Assembly (NCBI RefSeq): GCF_000735355.1
Contig: NZ_JMPI01000030.1
Location: 124,001 to 188,000, forward strand
Origin: Buttiauxella agrestis ATCC 33320
GTDB taxonomy: Bacteria > Pseudomonadota > Gammaproteobacteria > Enterobacterales > Enterobacteriaceae
Length of the DNA stretch: 64,000 nucleotides
Reading direction: 5' to 3'
Shown: one piece after another, positions 7,780 through 16,253 of the stretch
How positions within the stretch are numbered: the first letter of the stretch is position 1
Layout: each line of letters begins with the position of its first letter
Position numbers and translations under genes: made by a program
The notes under the pieces: generated by a model
The model's input: the letters and a program-made list of their open reading frames with translations, nothing else
The model's database searches: none
Told to the model about the DNA's origin: nothing

Positions 7780-9651
7780 TTATCCCTTCACAAACAGCAT
7801 GCGGGCCAGTTCTTGCTGGCGGGCAATAATGCGAAACGCGTCTTTTAGATGTTTACGCTCAAAGCTGCCGAACTCGTGCGGGTCGATGTGGTTGTCTGGT
7901 GCCAGCCCTTTGCGCAACTGCGAAAGCTGATGGTTAAAACGCTGACGGGTTAAAAAACGGAAGGCATCAATGATGTCGGTGCAGCCTTCTGCGGACATCA
8001 GTCCTTTGTCTCTTGCAGCGTAAAAACGCGCTTCGGTATGGGTTTCACTGCATCCGGCTGCCAGCGCATAAATGCGTGACAGGTCAATAATCAGCGTTAA
8101 GGCGTAGCGTTTGATGTTCAGGGTTTTGCTGTCGTTTCCGCTTTTTTCCAGCACCAGATTATTGAAGATGCCCAACGGTGGCGAAGTACTGGTGGCATCG
8201 CGCGTGAGCGAGCGCAAGAAGCCTGGATGCGCGGCAATCTCGGTTAACAAAGCCTGCTGGAATGCGTCATGTAGCCAGGTGTTGCCGTAGAAAGCACGCG
8301 TTTCCAGAAACACCGTGGCATTTAATAATTGGGTATATTCCGGGTTCGTCACCCATTTGCGAATGCAGGCCAGCCACACCGACAGCGGTTGGCACCAGCG
8401 TCTTTCTGACGCCATAAAATTCCCGGTACAGAGCGGATAACCGCATTGATCAAGCCCCAGGCAGACGCTTCTCGCAAAGCGCAAAAACCACATTTGCTCT
8501 TCAAGGCCGGTGCCGTCCGGCAAAATAATTGCGCTATCCTGGTCAGAATGAACGTGCACTTCGTTGCGGGCGTGCGACCCGGCGATGACCCAGGAGAATT
8601 CACAGGGTGGCTCGCCAAATTCCACGAGCGCGAGTTCAATGAGCCGACGCGTGAAGGCGTCCATCAGCATCGACATCACCATTTCGACCACGCCGCTGCG
8701 CAAGTTGCCCTGCACCAGTGCTTCAAATATGGCCTGGCGCTCCACTTGCAGGGCCGCTAATTCGTCAACCGACTGGCAATGGCTAATGCGCTCAATCAGG
8801 AAAATGGCCTGCACGCGATGATGCTGCACCAGATGTGAGGCGGTCAGCAGGCCGACGGGTTGATGATTATCGACCACCGGCAAACTGCTCACGCCATGGC
8901 TCATCATCAGTGACACGGCATGCATGACCAGGTCGCCTGAAGAAACCGTCACCGGGGCGGCAGTCATCACCTCTTTGACCGCGCGCGTAATATCAAACCC
9001 TTCGGCCACCACGCGCCGGGTCATGTCACGATCGCTGATGATGCCGATGATGTGGTCATTTTCCATTATCACCGCCGTGGAACAGCGATCGACACAGCGC
9101 ATTTGTTTCGCCGTCTCCTGAATCGAGGTGGACGCTTCGACGACCGACACCGTTCCGCTCGCAAGGTCAGAAACTTTGCGCACAAACATGCCTTTGTCTT
9201 CGTCGCTCCAGACGACGTCCATCGCGGAATTCAGGCGGTCATGGGCGTTAATCGAAAAGTGCGTGGCGTACTGCGGATGTGCGTGCAGCACCTGTTTCAG
9301 AACGCGGTGGGGAATTTGGTACAGCAGCGTGTTTTCAATCGCCGTGACGTTGTAACAATCCTCAGGATTACCCGGAATGCCTTCAAGAAAGGTGAAGCCA
9401 AATAAATCTTCCGGCCCCAGACGGGCGCGCAGCACGCCATCGCTCCAGCGTTGTTCAAGCGAACCGGTACGGACGATGTAGAGGTAACGTTCACGCGCCG
9501 CAATATCAAAAGCCAGTGTTTCGCCCACCGCCAGATAACTGATGCTGATAGAGCGTGCGATATCGTTTTGCGCGTCCGCAGGGAGGGTATTGAGTGGCGA
9601 AACATGCGCGATAAAATCGCAGATATTGGGCAATAACGGTTCCATCGTCAT
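7780..9651 (-). CDS. cNMP-binding / CBS-pair / DUF294 nucleotidyltransferase protein
   Basis: 623 residues in four modules. A cyclic-nucleotide-binding-like beta barrel is at about 20-125 (LGPEDLFGFTFLEG). Two CBS motifs lie at about 160-280 (IGIISDRDMTRRVV and VGLLTASHLVQ), which in other proteins bind adenine nucleotides. A GlnD-like nucleotidyltransferase domain follows at about 310-450, with AGSHARNEVHVHSDQDSAI giving the GS...DxD metal-binding signature. A DUF294 C-terminal helical domain completes it. It may modify a protein or small molecule under nucleotide control. Start at 9651 behind AGGA. Forms an operon with the exonuclease. Confidence 0.85.
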   Translation of the reverse strand: MTMEPLLPNICDFIAHVSPLNTLPADAQNDIARSISISYLAVGETLAFDIAARERYLYIVRTGSLEQRWSDGVLRARLGPEDLFGFTFLEGIPGNPEDCYNVTAIENTLLYQIPHRVLKQVLHAHPQYATHFSINAHDRLNSAMDVVWSDEDKGMFVRKVSDLASGTVSVVEASTSIQETAKQMRCVDRCSTAVIMENDHIIGIISDRDMTRRVVAEGFDITRAVKEVMTAAPVTVSSGDLVMHAVSLMMSHGVSSLPVVDNHQPVGLLTASHLVQHHRVQAIFLIERISHCQSVDELAALQVERQAIFEALVQGNLRSGVVEMVMSMLMDAFTRRLIELALVEFGEPPCEFSWVIAGSHARNEVHVHSDQDSAIILPDGTGLEEQMWFLRFARSVCLGLDQCGYPLCTGNFMASERRWCQPLSVWLACIRKWVTNPEYTQLLNATVFLETRAFYGNTWLHDAFQQALLTEIAAHPGFLRSLTRDATSTSPPLGIFNNLVLEKSGNDSKTLNIKRYALTLIIDLSRIYALAAGCSETHTEARFYAARDKGLMSAEGCTDIIDAFRFLTRQRFNHQLSQLRKGLAPDNHIDPHEFGSFERKHLKDAFRIIARQQELARMLFVKG

Positions 9652-9938
9652 TATTTATCCTAAAGTTGAAATCCTGTTTCATAATATAGGCTGGCAGGTG
9701 ACCAAATAGCCATACTATTCAGCATGTCAATTAACCTGATACGCGCTGTTCTTGACCGGCTTAACATTTAATAATGTCAATCAGTTACATCACCATTGAA
9801 TTGTGAATCAAGCGATGTAAAATTAACGTTACCATGTATAACTGTTGTGAATACTTCTTCAAATACCTGGCTTTCACTTTCGCCCTTTTCATCCCCGCCG
9901 GCGACCAGGTTTGAACCATTTTTTCAGGGAAAGTTACG
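9652..9938. other. Divergent intergenic region, CBS gene / lipoprotein operon
   Basis: 287 bp between divergent operons. It must carry both promoters, but I found no operator with clear symmetry and no small gene. Confidence 0.4.
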
Positions 9939-10433
9939 ATGAAATTGCGAAGCCTGTTGATCCTTGCTGTTGTGGCCACAGTCGTGGGTTGTAAAGCGCC
10001 ACCGCCAAAAATGACGGACGATACAATCGTGACCAGTGAAATCAATGGCGTTACGCTGACTCACCGATACGCGGTGGCGGCTCCCACTGAATTTACCCCT
10101 GTAAACGCCAGCTATCGGGCGCTGTATCCAGGCTCGATTATGAGCAAACCGGACTTTGGCGGGAAAGTCATCAACACCCTTGAGAACGGACAAAGTTATA
10201 CCGTGTTAGGCCAGGTTGAACATAACTGGCTGGCGATTGCCGAGCTGGATAAAACCGAATTGCTGGGTTATGTGCCGATGCGTGCGCTGGTGAAAAGCGA
10301 GCTATATGCGCAAACGCTGAAAAAAGATCGCCCACGTCCACGCAAAGCGGCCAGGAAAACCACCTGTGTTGCGGTCGATGATGCCAGCAAAGCCTGCCAG
10401 AACGCCAATAGCGGCACGTGGATTATTGATTAA
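9939..10433 (+). CDS. SH3-like domain lipoprotein, first gene of pseudokinase operon
   Basis: 164 residues. The lipobox VVGC places lipidation at C18, and Lys follows, so outer-membrane sorting is expected. Residues about 65-125 (GGKVINTLENGQSYTVLGQVEHNWLA, GYVPMRALV) look like a bacterial SH3 domain, a fold often binding peptidoglycan or peptides. The tail is basic (KKDRPRPRKAARK) and ends in a segment with two cysteines. First of three genes on this strand, 57 bases before the next. I do not recognise the specific protein; function is unknown. Confidence 0.8.
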   Translation: MKLRSLLILAVVATVVGCKAPPPKMTDDTIVTSEINGVTLTHRYAVAAPTEFTPVNASYRALYPGSIMSKPDFGGKVINTLENGQSYTVLGQVEHNWLAIAELDKTELLGYVPMRALVKSELYAQTLKKDRPRPRKAARKTTCVAVDDASKACQNANSGTWIID

Positions 10434-10490
10434 TCGTTGACGTTTAACGTCATGACTTTTGTTTAAGTTGTTCGGCTAACAAGGATTTTT

Positions 10491-11441
10491 ATGAAACTCT
10501 GGCTTTCGGGTCTGGCGCTGCTGCTGGCTTCCTCCACGGCGTGGGCGGGGAATTATCGTATCGTCCAGTCTCCCTCGCAAAAGCTGGATGTCTGGATTGA
10601 TAATGTTGCTGATAACACCCCGCAAAGCTGGTGTGCCGCCGAGCTACCGCTGCGAATTGTGGCCAATGGCGATAAAAAACCTACGGTACTCAATACTTTT
10701 ATGCCGCGCCTCGGCACGCTTCTGGAAAGCCAGTGCAGCACCGTTCAACTGGTGAGCTGGAAGCTGGAAAGCCCGCAGGGCGACACGCTGGCCGTCGGCA
10801 CCGCGACCAAAAGCAGCGACTGGGCGGTGATTGTCGCCCCTGATATTTCGAGCGAACCCAACAGCACGCCGCGAACCGATGAAAACTCACCGCTGGCAGA
10901 CCGCACCCCATGGCAGGAGTTTACGCTGCAAGATGGCTGCCATTTGCGCACCTTCTGGCAAGGCGATGCTAACGCGTCGGCAATGTTTATCCCCAACGGG
11001 AAATGTGAAAAAGGCGGCTGGCTCAACGGTCGCAGCGAAATCATTCAAAGCGGCGTGCATGGTGAAAAACGCCATGAAATGACGTTTGTACACGGTTTCC
11101 CGGTGAGCGGATTAAGCAATGACGCAAGTTCAGACAGCCTGCTTATCACCAGCCTGAATAACGAACGCATGGTCGTGAGCAATGAACATGCACCGCAAAG
11201 CTGGATGATTTTGCCTTATAACGCTGAGTTAAATGGCTGGCAAGCGACCGGCACCGTAGCGGTGGAAGTCTCTCGTGAAATGACGATAGACGAATCGAGC
11301 ATTCAGGCGCGTTTGAATGAAGTGCGCAAAGTCTGGTCGGCATGGCTTGCCCCGGAGACCCCGATCACGCTGCTATTGATTGACTCCCTGCGTCCGCAAT
11401 TGCGTGACCCGGCGGTTGGCGCATGGCGCGCCCAGAAGTAA
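10491..11441 (+). CDS. Exported protein of unknown function, second gene of pseudokinase operon
   Basis: 316 residues with a clear Sec signal peptide (cleavage after AWA, residue 19). The mature part has four cysteines spaced for two possible disulfides (WCAAEL, SQCSTV, DGCHLRT, GKCEKG), in keeping with the periplasm. No transmembrane segment follows the signal and no catalytic motif is recognised. It lies between the SH3-like lipoprotein and the membrane pseudokinase with short gaps (57 and 40 bases), so the three products probably work together at the envelope. Confidence 0.75.
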   Translation: MKLWLSGLALLLASSTAWAGNYRIVQSPSQKLDVWIDNVADNTPQSWCAAELPLRIVANGDKKPTVLNTFMPRLGTLLESQCSTVQLVSWKLESPQGDTLAVGTATKSSDWAVIVAPDISSEPNSTPRTDENSPLADRTPWQEFTLQDGCHLRTFWQGDANASAMFIPNGKCEKGGWLNGRSEIIQSGVHGEKRHEMTFVHGFPVSGLSNDASSDSLLITSLNNERMVVSNEHAPQSWMILPYNAELNGWQATGTVAVEVSREMTIDESSIQARLNEVRKVWSAWLAPETPITLLLIDSLRPQLRDPAVGAWRAQK

Positions 11442-11481
11442 TTTGTGATTTTTCGTCGATTTCGTGCAGAGAAAGGCCATC

Positions 11482-12870
11482 ATGACTGATAAAGATTACG
11501 ACCCAGAACTTCCCGACGCTCTGCCGCCTGGTTTCCGCTTCGACGAATTTGAGATTGAGCAAGTCACCGAGTCCACCCACACTAACGTGGTGTATAAAGC
11601 GTGGGATCACCAGCTCGAGCGCCCGGTGACGATCCACGAGTTTATGCCGCGAGCGCTGACTGTGCGCAGCGATAACATGCAACTGGTGCTGCGCAGCAAG
11701 CAAGATAGCCAGGCGTTCAACAACGGCATGAGTCGTTTTGTGCAATCCGCGCGTCTGCTGGCACAGTTTAACCACCCGAATCTGTTGCAGGTGTTGAGTT
11801 TCTGGACGCAAAACGAAACCGCGTATGCGGCAACGACCTACTCCAGCGGAATGACGCTTGCCGAGTTGCATCAGCAGCAACCCGAAGTCATTAACGATGC
11901 GTGGATCCGCCGCATATTACCAATGTTGTGCAGCGCGCTGGCAACGTTACATGACGAAGGGTTTGTTCACCGCGATTTGTCGCTACGCAGCATTCAGATT
12001 CAGGACAACGGAGCGCCGCTGTTGCTCAATGCGGGAGCGCCACGCCGGACTCATCCTGAGAGCGGTGAAGAGATAAAAACGCCGCTGAACCCGGGTTTCG
12101 CGCCGCTTGAGCAATATGCCGACGACCTCGAAAACCAGCTCGGCCCGTGGACCGATATTTATGCGCTCGGTGCCATTTTGTATACCCTGATTACCGGCAC
12201 CTGCCCTCCGGCCAGCGTGACGCGCACCATTCAGGACCCGTGCGTTAAACTTGCGAAAAACCGCCCGGAAGGTTATTCCCACAGCCTGTTACACGCCGTT
12301 GACTGCGCCCTGGCGCTGAAACCGGAAGACCGCCCGCAGTCGATTGCGGAATTTGCCGCCCTGGCTGAAATCCCATTGACGAATATTCATGGCCTCGCGC
12401 CGCTCAAACAGCCGGGTACCATGTTGGTCGCCGTCGAAGATGCGGAGATAACGCCGCTCTCGCCGTTTAAAAAGCGCTATAAATTACCCCTGCTGACGGG
12501 CGCGAGTTTGCTGGCCGGTATTGCCATTGGTGCCGTGATTTTTGGCGGCCATTTTTCTGCGGGTTCGCGTCCTGAAAGCGCGAAAGTTGAACAGACTGCC
12601 TCCCAGGACAAAGCCGAGTCTGCCACGGCGAAAACCGTAGTTCCTGCCGCCGACGGGATGATGGCGCGGATTTATGTGCGCATGAACGATGGCGAAACGC
12701 TGTCTGTGAACGGAGAAAAACAAAAAGTGACACCGGGCGCGAACGGTTATGGCTTCCTGCAATTACCGATGGGGAACTACACCATTACGTTAAGTGATAG
12801 CAATCAAACGCGAAACATGACGTTATCGGTCGAAAAAGCGGGAACCTGGTTGATTAATCCGCAGGGGTAA
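11482..12870 (+). CDS. Membrane-anchored Ser/Thr pseudokinase with C-terminal periplasmic domain
   Basis: 462 residues. Residues 20-295 keep the outline of a Hanks kinase: VYKAWD, HPNLLQVL, HRD (163-165), GFAPLEQY (205-212), DIYALG and PEDRP. Key residues are gone. The Gly-rich loop is replaced by TESTHTNV; the VAIK lysine by His (VTIH, 49-52); the alpha-C glutamate probably by S89; the catalytic-loop Lys and Asn by S167 and S170; and DFG by NAG (183-185). A single membrane helix spans about 335-357. Residues 393-462 form a small periplasmic beta domain reminiscent of PEGA repeats. Start at 11482 behind GAAAGG. It overlaps the convergent maturase gene by 17 bases. Likely a signalling scaffold rather than an active kinase. 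Confidence 0.8.
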   Translation: MTDKDYDPELPDALPPGFRFDEFEIEQVTESTHTNVVYKAWDHQLERPVTIHEFMPRALTVRSDNMQLVLRSKQDSQAFNNGMSRFVQSARLLAQFNHPNLLQVLSFWTQNETAYAATTYSSGMTLAELHQQQPEVINDAWIRRILPMLCSALATLHDEGFVHRDLSLRSIQIQDNGAPLLLNAGAPRRTHPESGEEIKTPLNPGFAPLEQYADDLENQLGPWTDIYALGAILYTLITGTCPPASVTRTIQDPCVKLAKNRPEGYSHSLLHAVDCALALKPEDRPQSIAEFAALAEIPLTNIHGLAPLKQPGTMLVAVEDAEITPLSPFKKRYKLPLLTGASLLAGIAIGAVIFGGHFSAGSRPESAKVEQTASQDKAESATAKTVVPAADGMMARIYVRMNDGETLSVNGEKQKVTPGANGYGFLQLPMGNYTITLSDSNQTRNMTLSVEKAGTWLINPQG

Positions 12871-13990
12871 GTTTACTGCGACCTAAAATTGGCATCAGTT
12901 CCGCGGGGGCACGCCGTTGAGCCAAAAGCTGGCTCATGATTTTCATGTACGGCGCACTGTGGGTGAAAAATGCATGATAACTGCTGCAAAGATAGCTTTT
13001 CCCTTCACTGAAGCGATGCTTTGGGCAGTCGCCGTGGCATAACGGTTTGACGGTACAGACCCGGCAGTCAGCAGGCAATAAATCGCGCTTGTTTTCACCA
13101 AAGCGAATGGCGGCATGTGAGTCATTGAGCGCCTGAAGCGGTGTGTCATGTAAATTTCCCAACTTGTCATCCGGGTAAACGTAATGGTCGCACTGATAGA
13201 GATCGCCATTGGATTCTAATGCGAAGGCGTGGCCGCAGGTTTCGCTCAGACTGCACATTTGCGAAGGATGGCCGCTCCATACGCCAAGTGTTGAATCGAA
13301 CAACTGCACAAAAATATGACCAACATCTTCCCGTACCCAAATATCAAACACGCGTTTCAGGAAGGTGCCAAATTGCGCGGGTGAAACACATTCCGGCGTG
13401 ACTGCGCCCTTTTCACTTCGTTCGACCAACGGAATAAATTGTATAAATGCACTGCCGAGCGTTTTCAGGTAGCGATATAACCGCTCAGGTTGTTGGCTAT
13501 TATGCTGGCTTATCACTGCCAGTAAATTGAAGTCAACACGGTGAGCTTTTAGCTTTTCGATGGCTGCGATAACGTGATGATGAGTCGGTTTTCCGCTGCG
13601 CGAACGTCGGTAATAGTCGTGAAGATCCGCCGGGCCATCAATTGAGATCCCAACCAACCAGCCGTTTTTTTTGAAGAATTGGCACCAGGCATCATTAAGC
13701 AAAATGCCATTGGTCTGGATAGTGTTTTGAATGCGCTTTCCCCCGCAGTAGCGCAATTGCCGCGCCATCACGCGTTGATAAAACGCGATTCCCGCAAGCG
13801 TCGGCTCCCCTCCTTGCCAGGCAAACTCCACCACATCACCCGGTTGCGCGGCGATATGCTGGCGAATAAACGTGTCGAGTGTGGCGTCATCCATTAAGGG
13901 TTGCTGTGGTTTATCGAGATAGAAACAGTACTGGCACTGAATATTGCACTGTGAGCTTGTCGGTTTAGCCATCACATGACATCCACGCAT
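12854..13990 (-). CDS. Anaerobic sulfatase-maturating enzyme (radical SAM, SPASM)
   Basis: Converts the active-site Cys of a sulfatase to formylglycine without oxygen. 378 residues. The radical SAM cluster is CX3CX2C at C15, C19 and C22 (SSQCNIQCQYCFY). FAWQGGEPTLAG follows, and SPASM-type cysteines for auxiliary clusters lie in the last third (MCSLSETCGHAF, DCRVCTVKPLCHGDCPKHR). The ATG at 13990 overlaps the yidG stop as TAATG and has GGGAG upstream, so I prefer it to the start 5 codons earlier. Counterpart of AslB/YdeM and in the map position of yidF. Its substrate is presumably the Cys-type sulfatase in the same cluster. Confidence 0.9.
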   Translation of the reverse strand: MRGCHVMAKPTSSQCNIQCQYCFYLDKPQQPLMDDATLDTFIRQHIAAQPGDVVEFAWQGGEPTLAGIAFYQRVMARQLRYCGGKRIQNTIQTNGILLNDAWCQFFKKNGWLVGISIDGPADLHDYYRRSRSGKPTHHHVIAAIEKLKAHRVDFNLLAVISQHNSQQPERLYRYLKTLGSAFIQFIPLVERSEKGAVTPECVSPAQFGTFLKRVFDIWVREDVGHIFVQLFDSTLGVWSGHPSQMCSLSETCGHAFALESNGDLYQCDHYVYPDDKLGNLHDTPLQALNDSHAAIRFGENKRDLLPADCRVCTVKPLCHGDCPKHRFSEGKSYLCSSYHAFFTHSAPYMKIMSQLLAQRRAPAELMPILGRSKLTPAD

Positions 13991-14349
13991 TACATTTTCT
14001 CCCATAACATCACAAGCTGACTAACATGTGCAGAAGCAAAGAGTAAAGCCAGGCTGCATACCGCAAGGGCGATAAGCAATTTAGCGCGCGTCGTGCGCGA
14101 GTCTGAAAAGTCGCACACGGCGATATCCATGAGATTGCGTTGCCGGGCGTAGCGATAAATGACTACCATCACCAGGGTAAGCACGATAAACGTCAGCCAG
14201 AAAAAGTTACCTGAGTGATGCCGGTGGTGACGCAGCGCAAGGATGAGTAATGCGCCGTATCCAAGAAGCGTGCGAAACCAGGCAAGCGACGTGCGTTCCG
14301 GCTGCAACCCTGGGTCAACAATGCGCCGTTGGAGGCGACTATCGGCCAT
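13990..14349 (-). CDS. yidG: DUF202 inner-membrane protein YidG
   Basis: 119 residues, three predicted membrane helices (about 28-42, 48-66, 89-110). The DUF202 motif PGLQPERTSLAWFRTLLGYG is near the N-terminus. Function unknown. It overlaps yidH by 11 bases, and its stop overlaps the maturase start by one, so translation of the three is coupled. Pairing of two DUF202 proteins in one locus matches E. coli yidGH. Confidence 0.88.
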   Translation of the reverse strand: MADSRLQRRIVDPGLQPERTSLAWFRTLLGYGALLILALRHHRHHSGNFFWLTFIVLTLVMVVIYRYARQRNLMDIAVCDFSDSRTTRAKLLIALAVCSLALLFASAHVSQLVMLWEKM

Positions 14350-14686
14350 AAATCACCATCACCATCACCGCCGCTGCAACAAGGGTCATCACCAGGCTGA
14401 TGGCTTTCAGGCTGCGGGTATAGGGTAAATCTTGCTTGAGTCGCATCGCCTTTTCATTACGCAGCCAGCGCAGATAACCATAAACCGCCAACACTCCGGC
14501 AAACAGGCACAGCAATAAGGCGACTATTTCACGCACCAGTGGCGTGGCGAGATCGGGCGCGAGCTGATCGAGCCCAACGCCTGCGGCCAGAAACCCTAAT
14601 GCAGTGCGAATCCATGCCAGAAAAGTGCGTTCATTTGCCAGTGAAAAGCGATAATCCGGTGCTTCACCCACTCTGCCTATTTTCAT
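14339..14686 (-). CDS. yidH: DUF202 inner-membrane protein YidH
   Basis: 115 residues, same length as E. coli YidH. The DUF202 signature is FSLANERTFLAWIRTALGF (residues 14-32). Three helices are predicted at about 24-40, 50-72 and 92-112. Function unknown. It follows the sulfatase gene after a 67 bp gap that holds a REP-like hairpin, which could lower its expression relative to yidJ. Confidence 0.88.
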   Translation of the reverse strand: MKIGRVGEAPDYRFSLANERTFLAWIRTALGFLAAGVGLDQLAPDLATPLVREIVALLLCLFAGVLAVYGYLRWLRNEKAMRLKQDLPYTRSLKAISLVMTLVAAAVMVMVIYGR

Positions 14687-14702
14687 TTCTGTTCCCTGAA
14701 AA

Positions 14703-14744
14703 GGGCTGGCGGATAGCGTTGTGTTTATCCGCCTTCCGTAGCCC
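14703..14744 (-). terminator. REP-like hairpin between yidJ and yidH
   Basis: GGCGGATA (14708-14715) pairs with TATCCGCC (14726-14733), and GGGCT (14703-14707) with AGCCC (14740-14744). No T-run follows on the minus strand, so attenuation or 3'-end protection is likelier than full termination. Confidence 0.5.
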
Positions 14745-14753
14745 TATGTATGG

Positions 14754-16253
14754 TTAAAACTTCTGTTTCTTCTCTTCGACTTTCACGCCTTGCGTTGGCA
14801 TTCCGGTATCGTAATCCCGCACGACCGGGGAGTAATCATCCTCCGGGCGCGGGCGGAATGCTCCCATCCAGCGCGGCTTCGCTTGCTTACGCCACGGGCG
14901 GCACGACCATTGATAGCTGCGGAATGGGTCGCGAATTTTATCCATGTAATCCATTAGTTGATCGTGTAGCTCATCGCGTTTAACTGCGTAGTCGGGATGA
15001 TCAATAAGATTATGCAATTCGTCCGGGTCATTTTGCCTGTCGTACAGTTCATCGCTGGTAAACAGGTTCAGCACCAACTTGTGATGGTTCGTCACCCATC
15101 CACGTACGGGAATAAACCCGCCAAAACTATCGTGTTCAATCTCGTAGCGGTTGAACTCCACCATCACGCCGCGTGTGGTTTCGATATCGAGCATGTCCTC
15201 GCCTGGCAAAATATCCGGCTGATGAATACCTGCCAATTTCATCAGCGTTGGCAGGATATCAACGTGGCTAACAGGTGTGTCTATTTGCTCAGGTTCCCGC
15301 GTACCAATGGGCGGACGCATGATGAGCGGGATACGGGTAATATCGTCGTACATCGCAGCGCCTTTACTGATCAGCTTGTGAGCGCCCATCATCTCGCCGT
15401 GATCGGAGGTATAAACCACCCACGTGTTTTCACGCTGCGCAGGCGTCAGCGCTTCAACCACACGGCCAATTTCATCATCGACAAAATCATTGCAGGCGAA
15501 ATAAAGTGGATGATGGTAATGCCCGTCAGCGCCAACTGGAGAAGGCATGGCCTGCGCCCATAAACGGTGATGCTCTGGCTTGTTGGCTAAGTTATCGAAC
15601 GCTTTCGCGCCAAGGTCGTAATGAAAATCTTCATATTTCTCAAGATATTCGACCGGACACGTAAACGGATGATGCGGCTCGTCATAAGAGACAACCATCA
15701 GGAACGGTTCTGCGTTGCGCTGCGGCTGCTCAAGGAAATCAATCGCCCGATTACTGATGCGATGCGCCCAGGTAAAGGTCTTATCAATACTGTTTTCAAC
15801 CAAATCGGCCACGTTGTTTAAACCATTACGCCACAGGCCAATCTCTTTATCCGTTAGTTCCGCGAGATAATTTGCGCCGTCAAACCAATAGTCTTCATCC
15901 CACTCCGGCGGGCAGATCCCGGTGCCAAAGTAGTCATGTCCGTCGAGATGCCATTTGCCGATGTAACAAGTTTTGTAGCCTGCATCTTTAAAATAGCGGC
16001 CCATAGTGGAAATGTTTTTGCCTGGTGCGACATTGTTAGTCCACGGCCCCGACTGGTTTGAATAGATACCCGTGAACAGCCCGGCGCGCGCGGGAGTGCA
16101 AACCGGAGCGCAGGTGTATGCCGAATTAAAACGAATCCCCTCCTCGGCCAGGCTATCAATGTTATGGGTGTTTAGCGCTTTACCGCTGTAGCAGCCCACC
16201 ATATTGGTGGCCTGGGTATCGGTCATGATCAATAAGATATTAGGGCGTTCCAT
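14754..16253 (-). CDS. yidJ: Putative sulfatase YidJ (Cys type)
   Basis: Hydrolase of sulfate esters, 499 residues (E. coli YidJ 497). N-terminal NILLIMTDTQ carries metal ligands. The sulfatase signature is C52-TPAR-AGLFTG, so C52 is the residue turned into formylglycine. GKWHLDGHD and SDHGEMMGAHK supply further active-site residues. No signal peptide is visible, suggesting a cytoplasmic enzyme, which fits an imported substrate and the cytoplasmic maturase nearby. The start overlaps the yidK stop as TAATG. Substrate unknown, probably a sulfated sugar taken up by YidK. Confidence 0.92.
   Translation of the reverse strand: MERPNILLIMTDTQATNMVGCYSGKALNTHNIDSLAEEGIRFNSAYTCAPVCTPARAGLFTGIYSNQSGPWTNNVAPGKNISTMGRYFKDAGYKTCYIGKWHLDGHDYFGTGICPPEWDEDYWFDGANYLAELTDKEIGLWRNGLNNVADLVENSIDKTFTWAHRISNRAIDFLEQPQRNAEPFLMVVSYDEPHHPFTCPVEYLEKYEDFHYDLGAKAFDNLANKPEHHRLWAQAMPSPVGADGHYHHPLYFACNDFVDDEIGRVVEALTPAQRENTWVVYTSDHGEMMGAHKLISKGAAMYDDITRIPLIMRPPIGTREPEQIDTPVSHVDILPTLMKLAGIHQPDILPGEDMLDIETTRGVMVEFNRYEIEHDSFGGFIPVRGWVTNHHKLVLNLFTSDELYDRQNDPDELHNLIDHPDYAVKRDELHDQLMDYMDKIRDPFRSYQWSCRPWRKQAKPRWMGAFRPRPEDDYSPVVRDYDTGMPTQGVKVEEKKQKF

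Noticed and set aside
14754-16253. Possibility that the sulfatase is a Ser-type enzyme needing no local maturase
   Set aside because: The signature reads CTPAR, so it is Cys-type.
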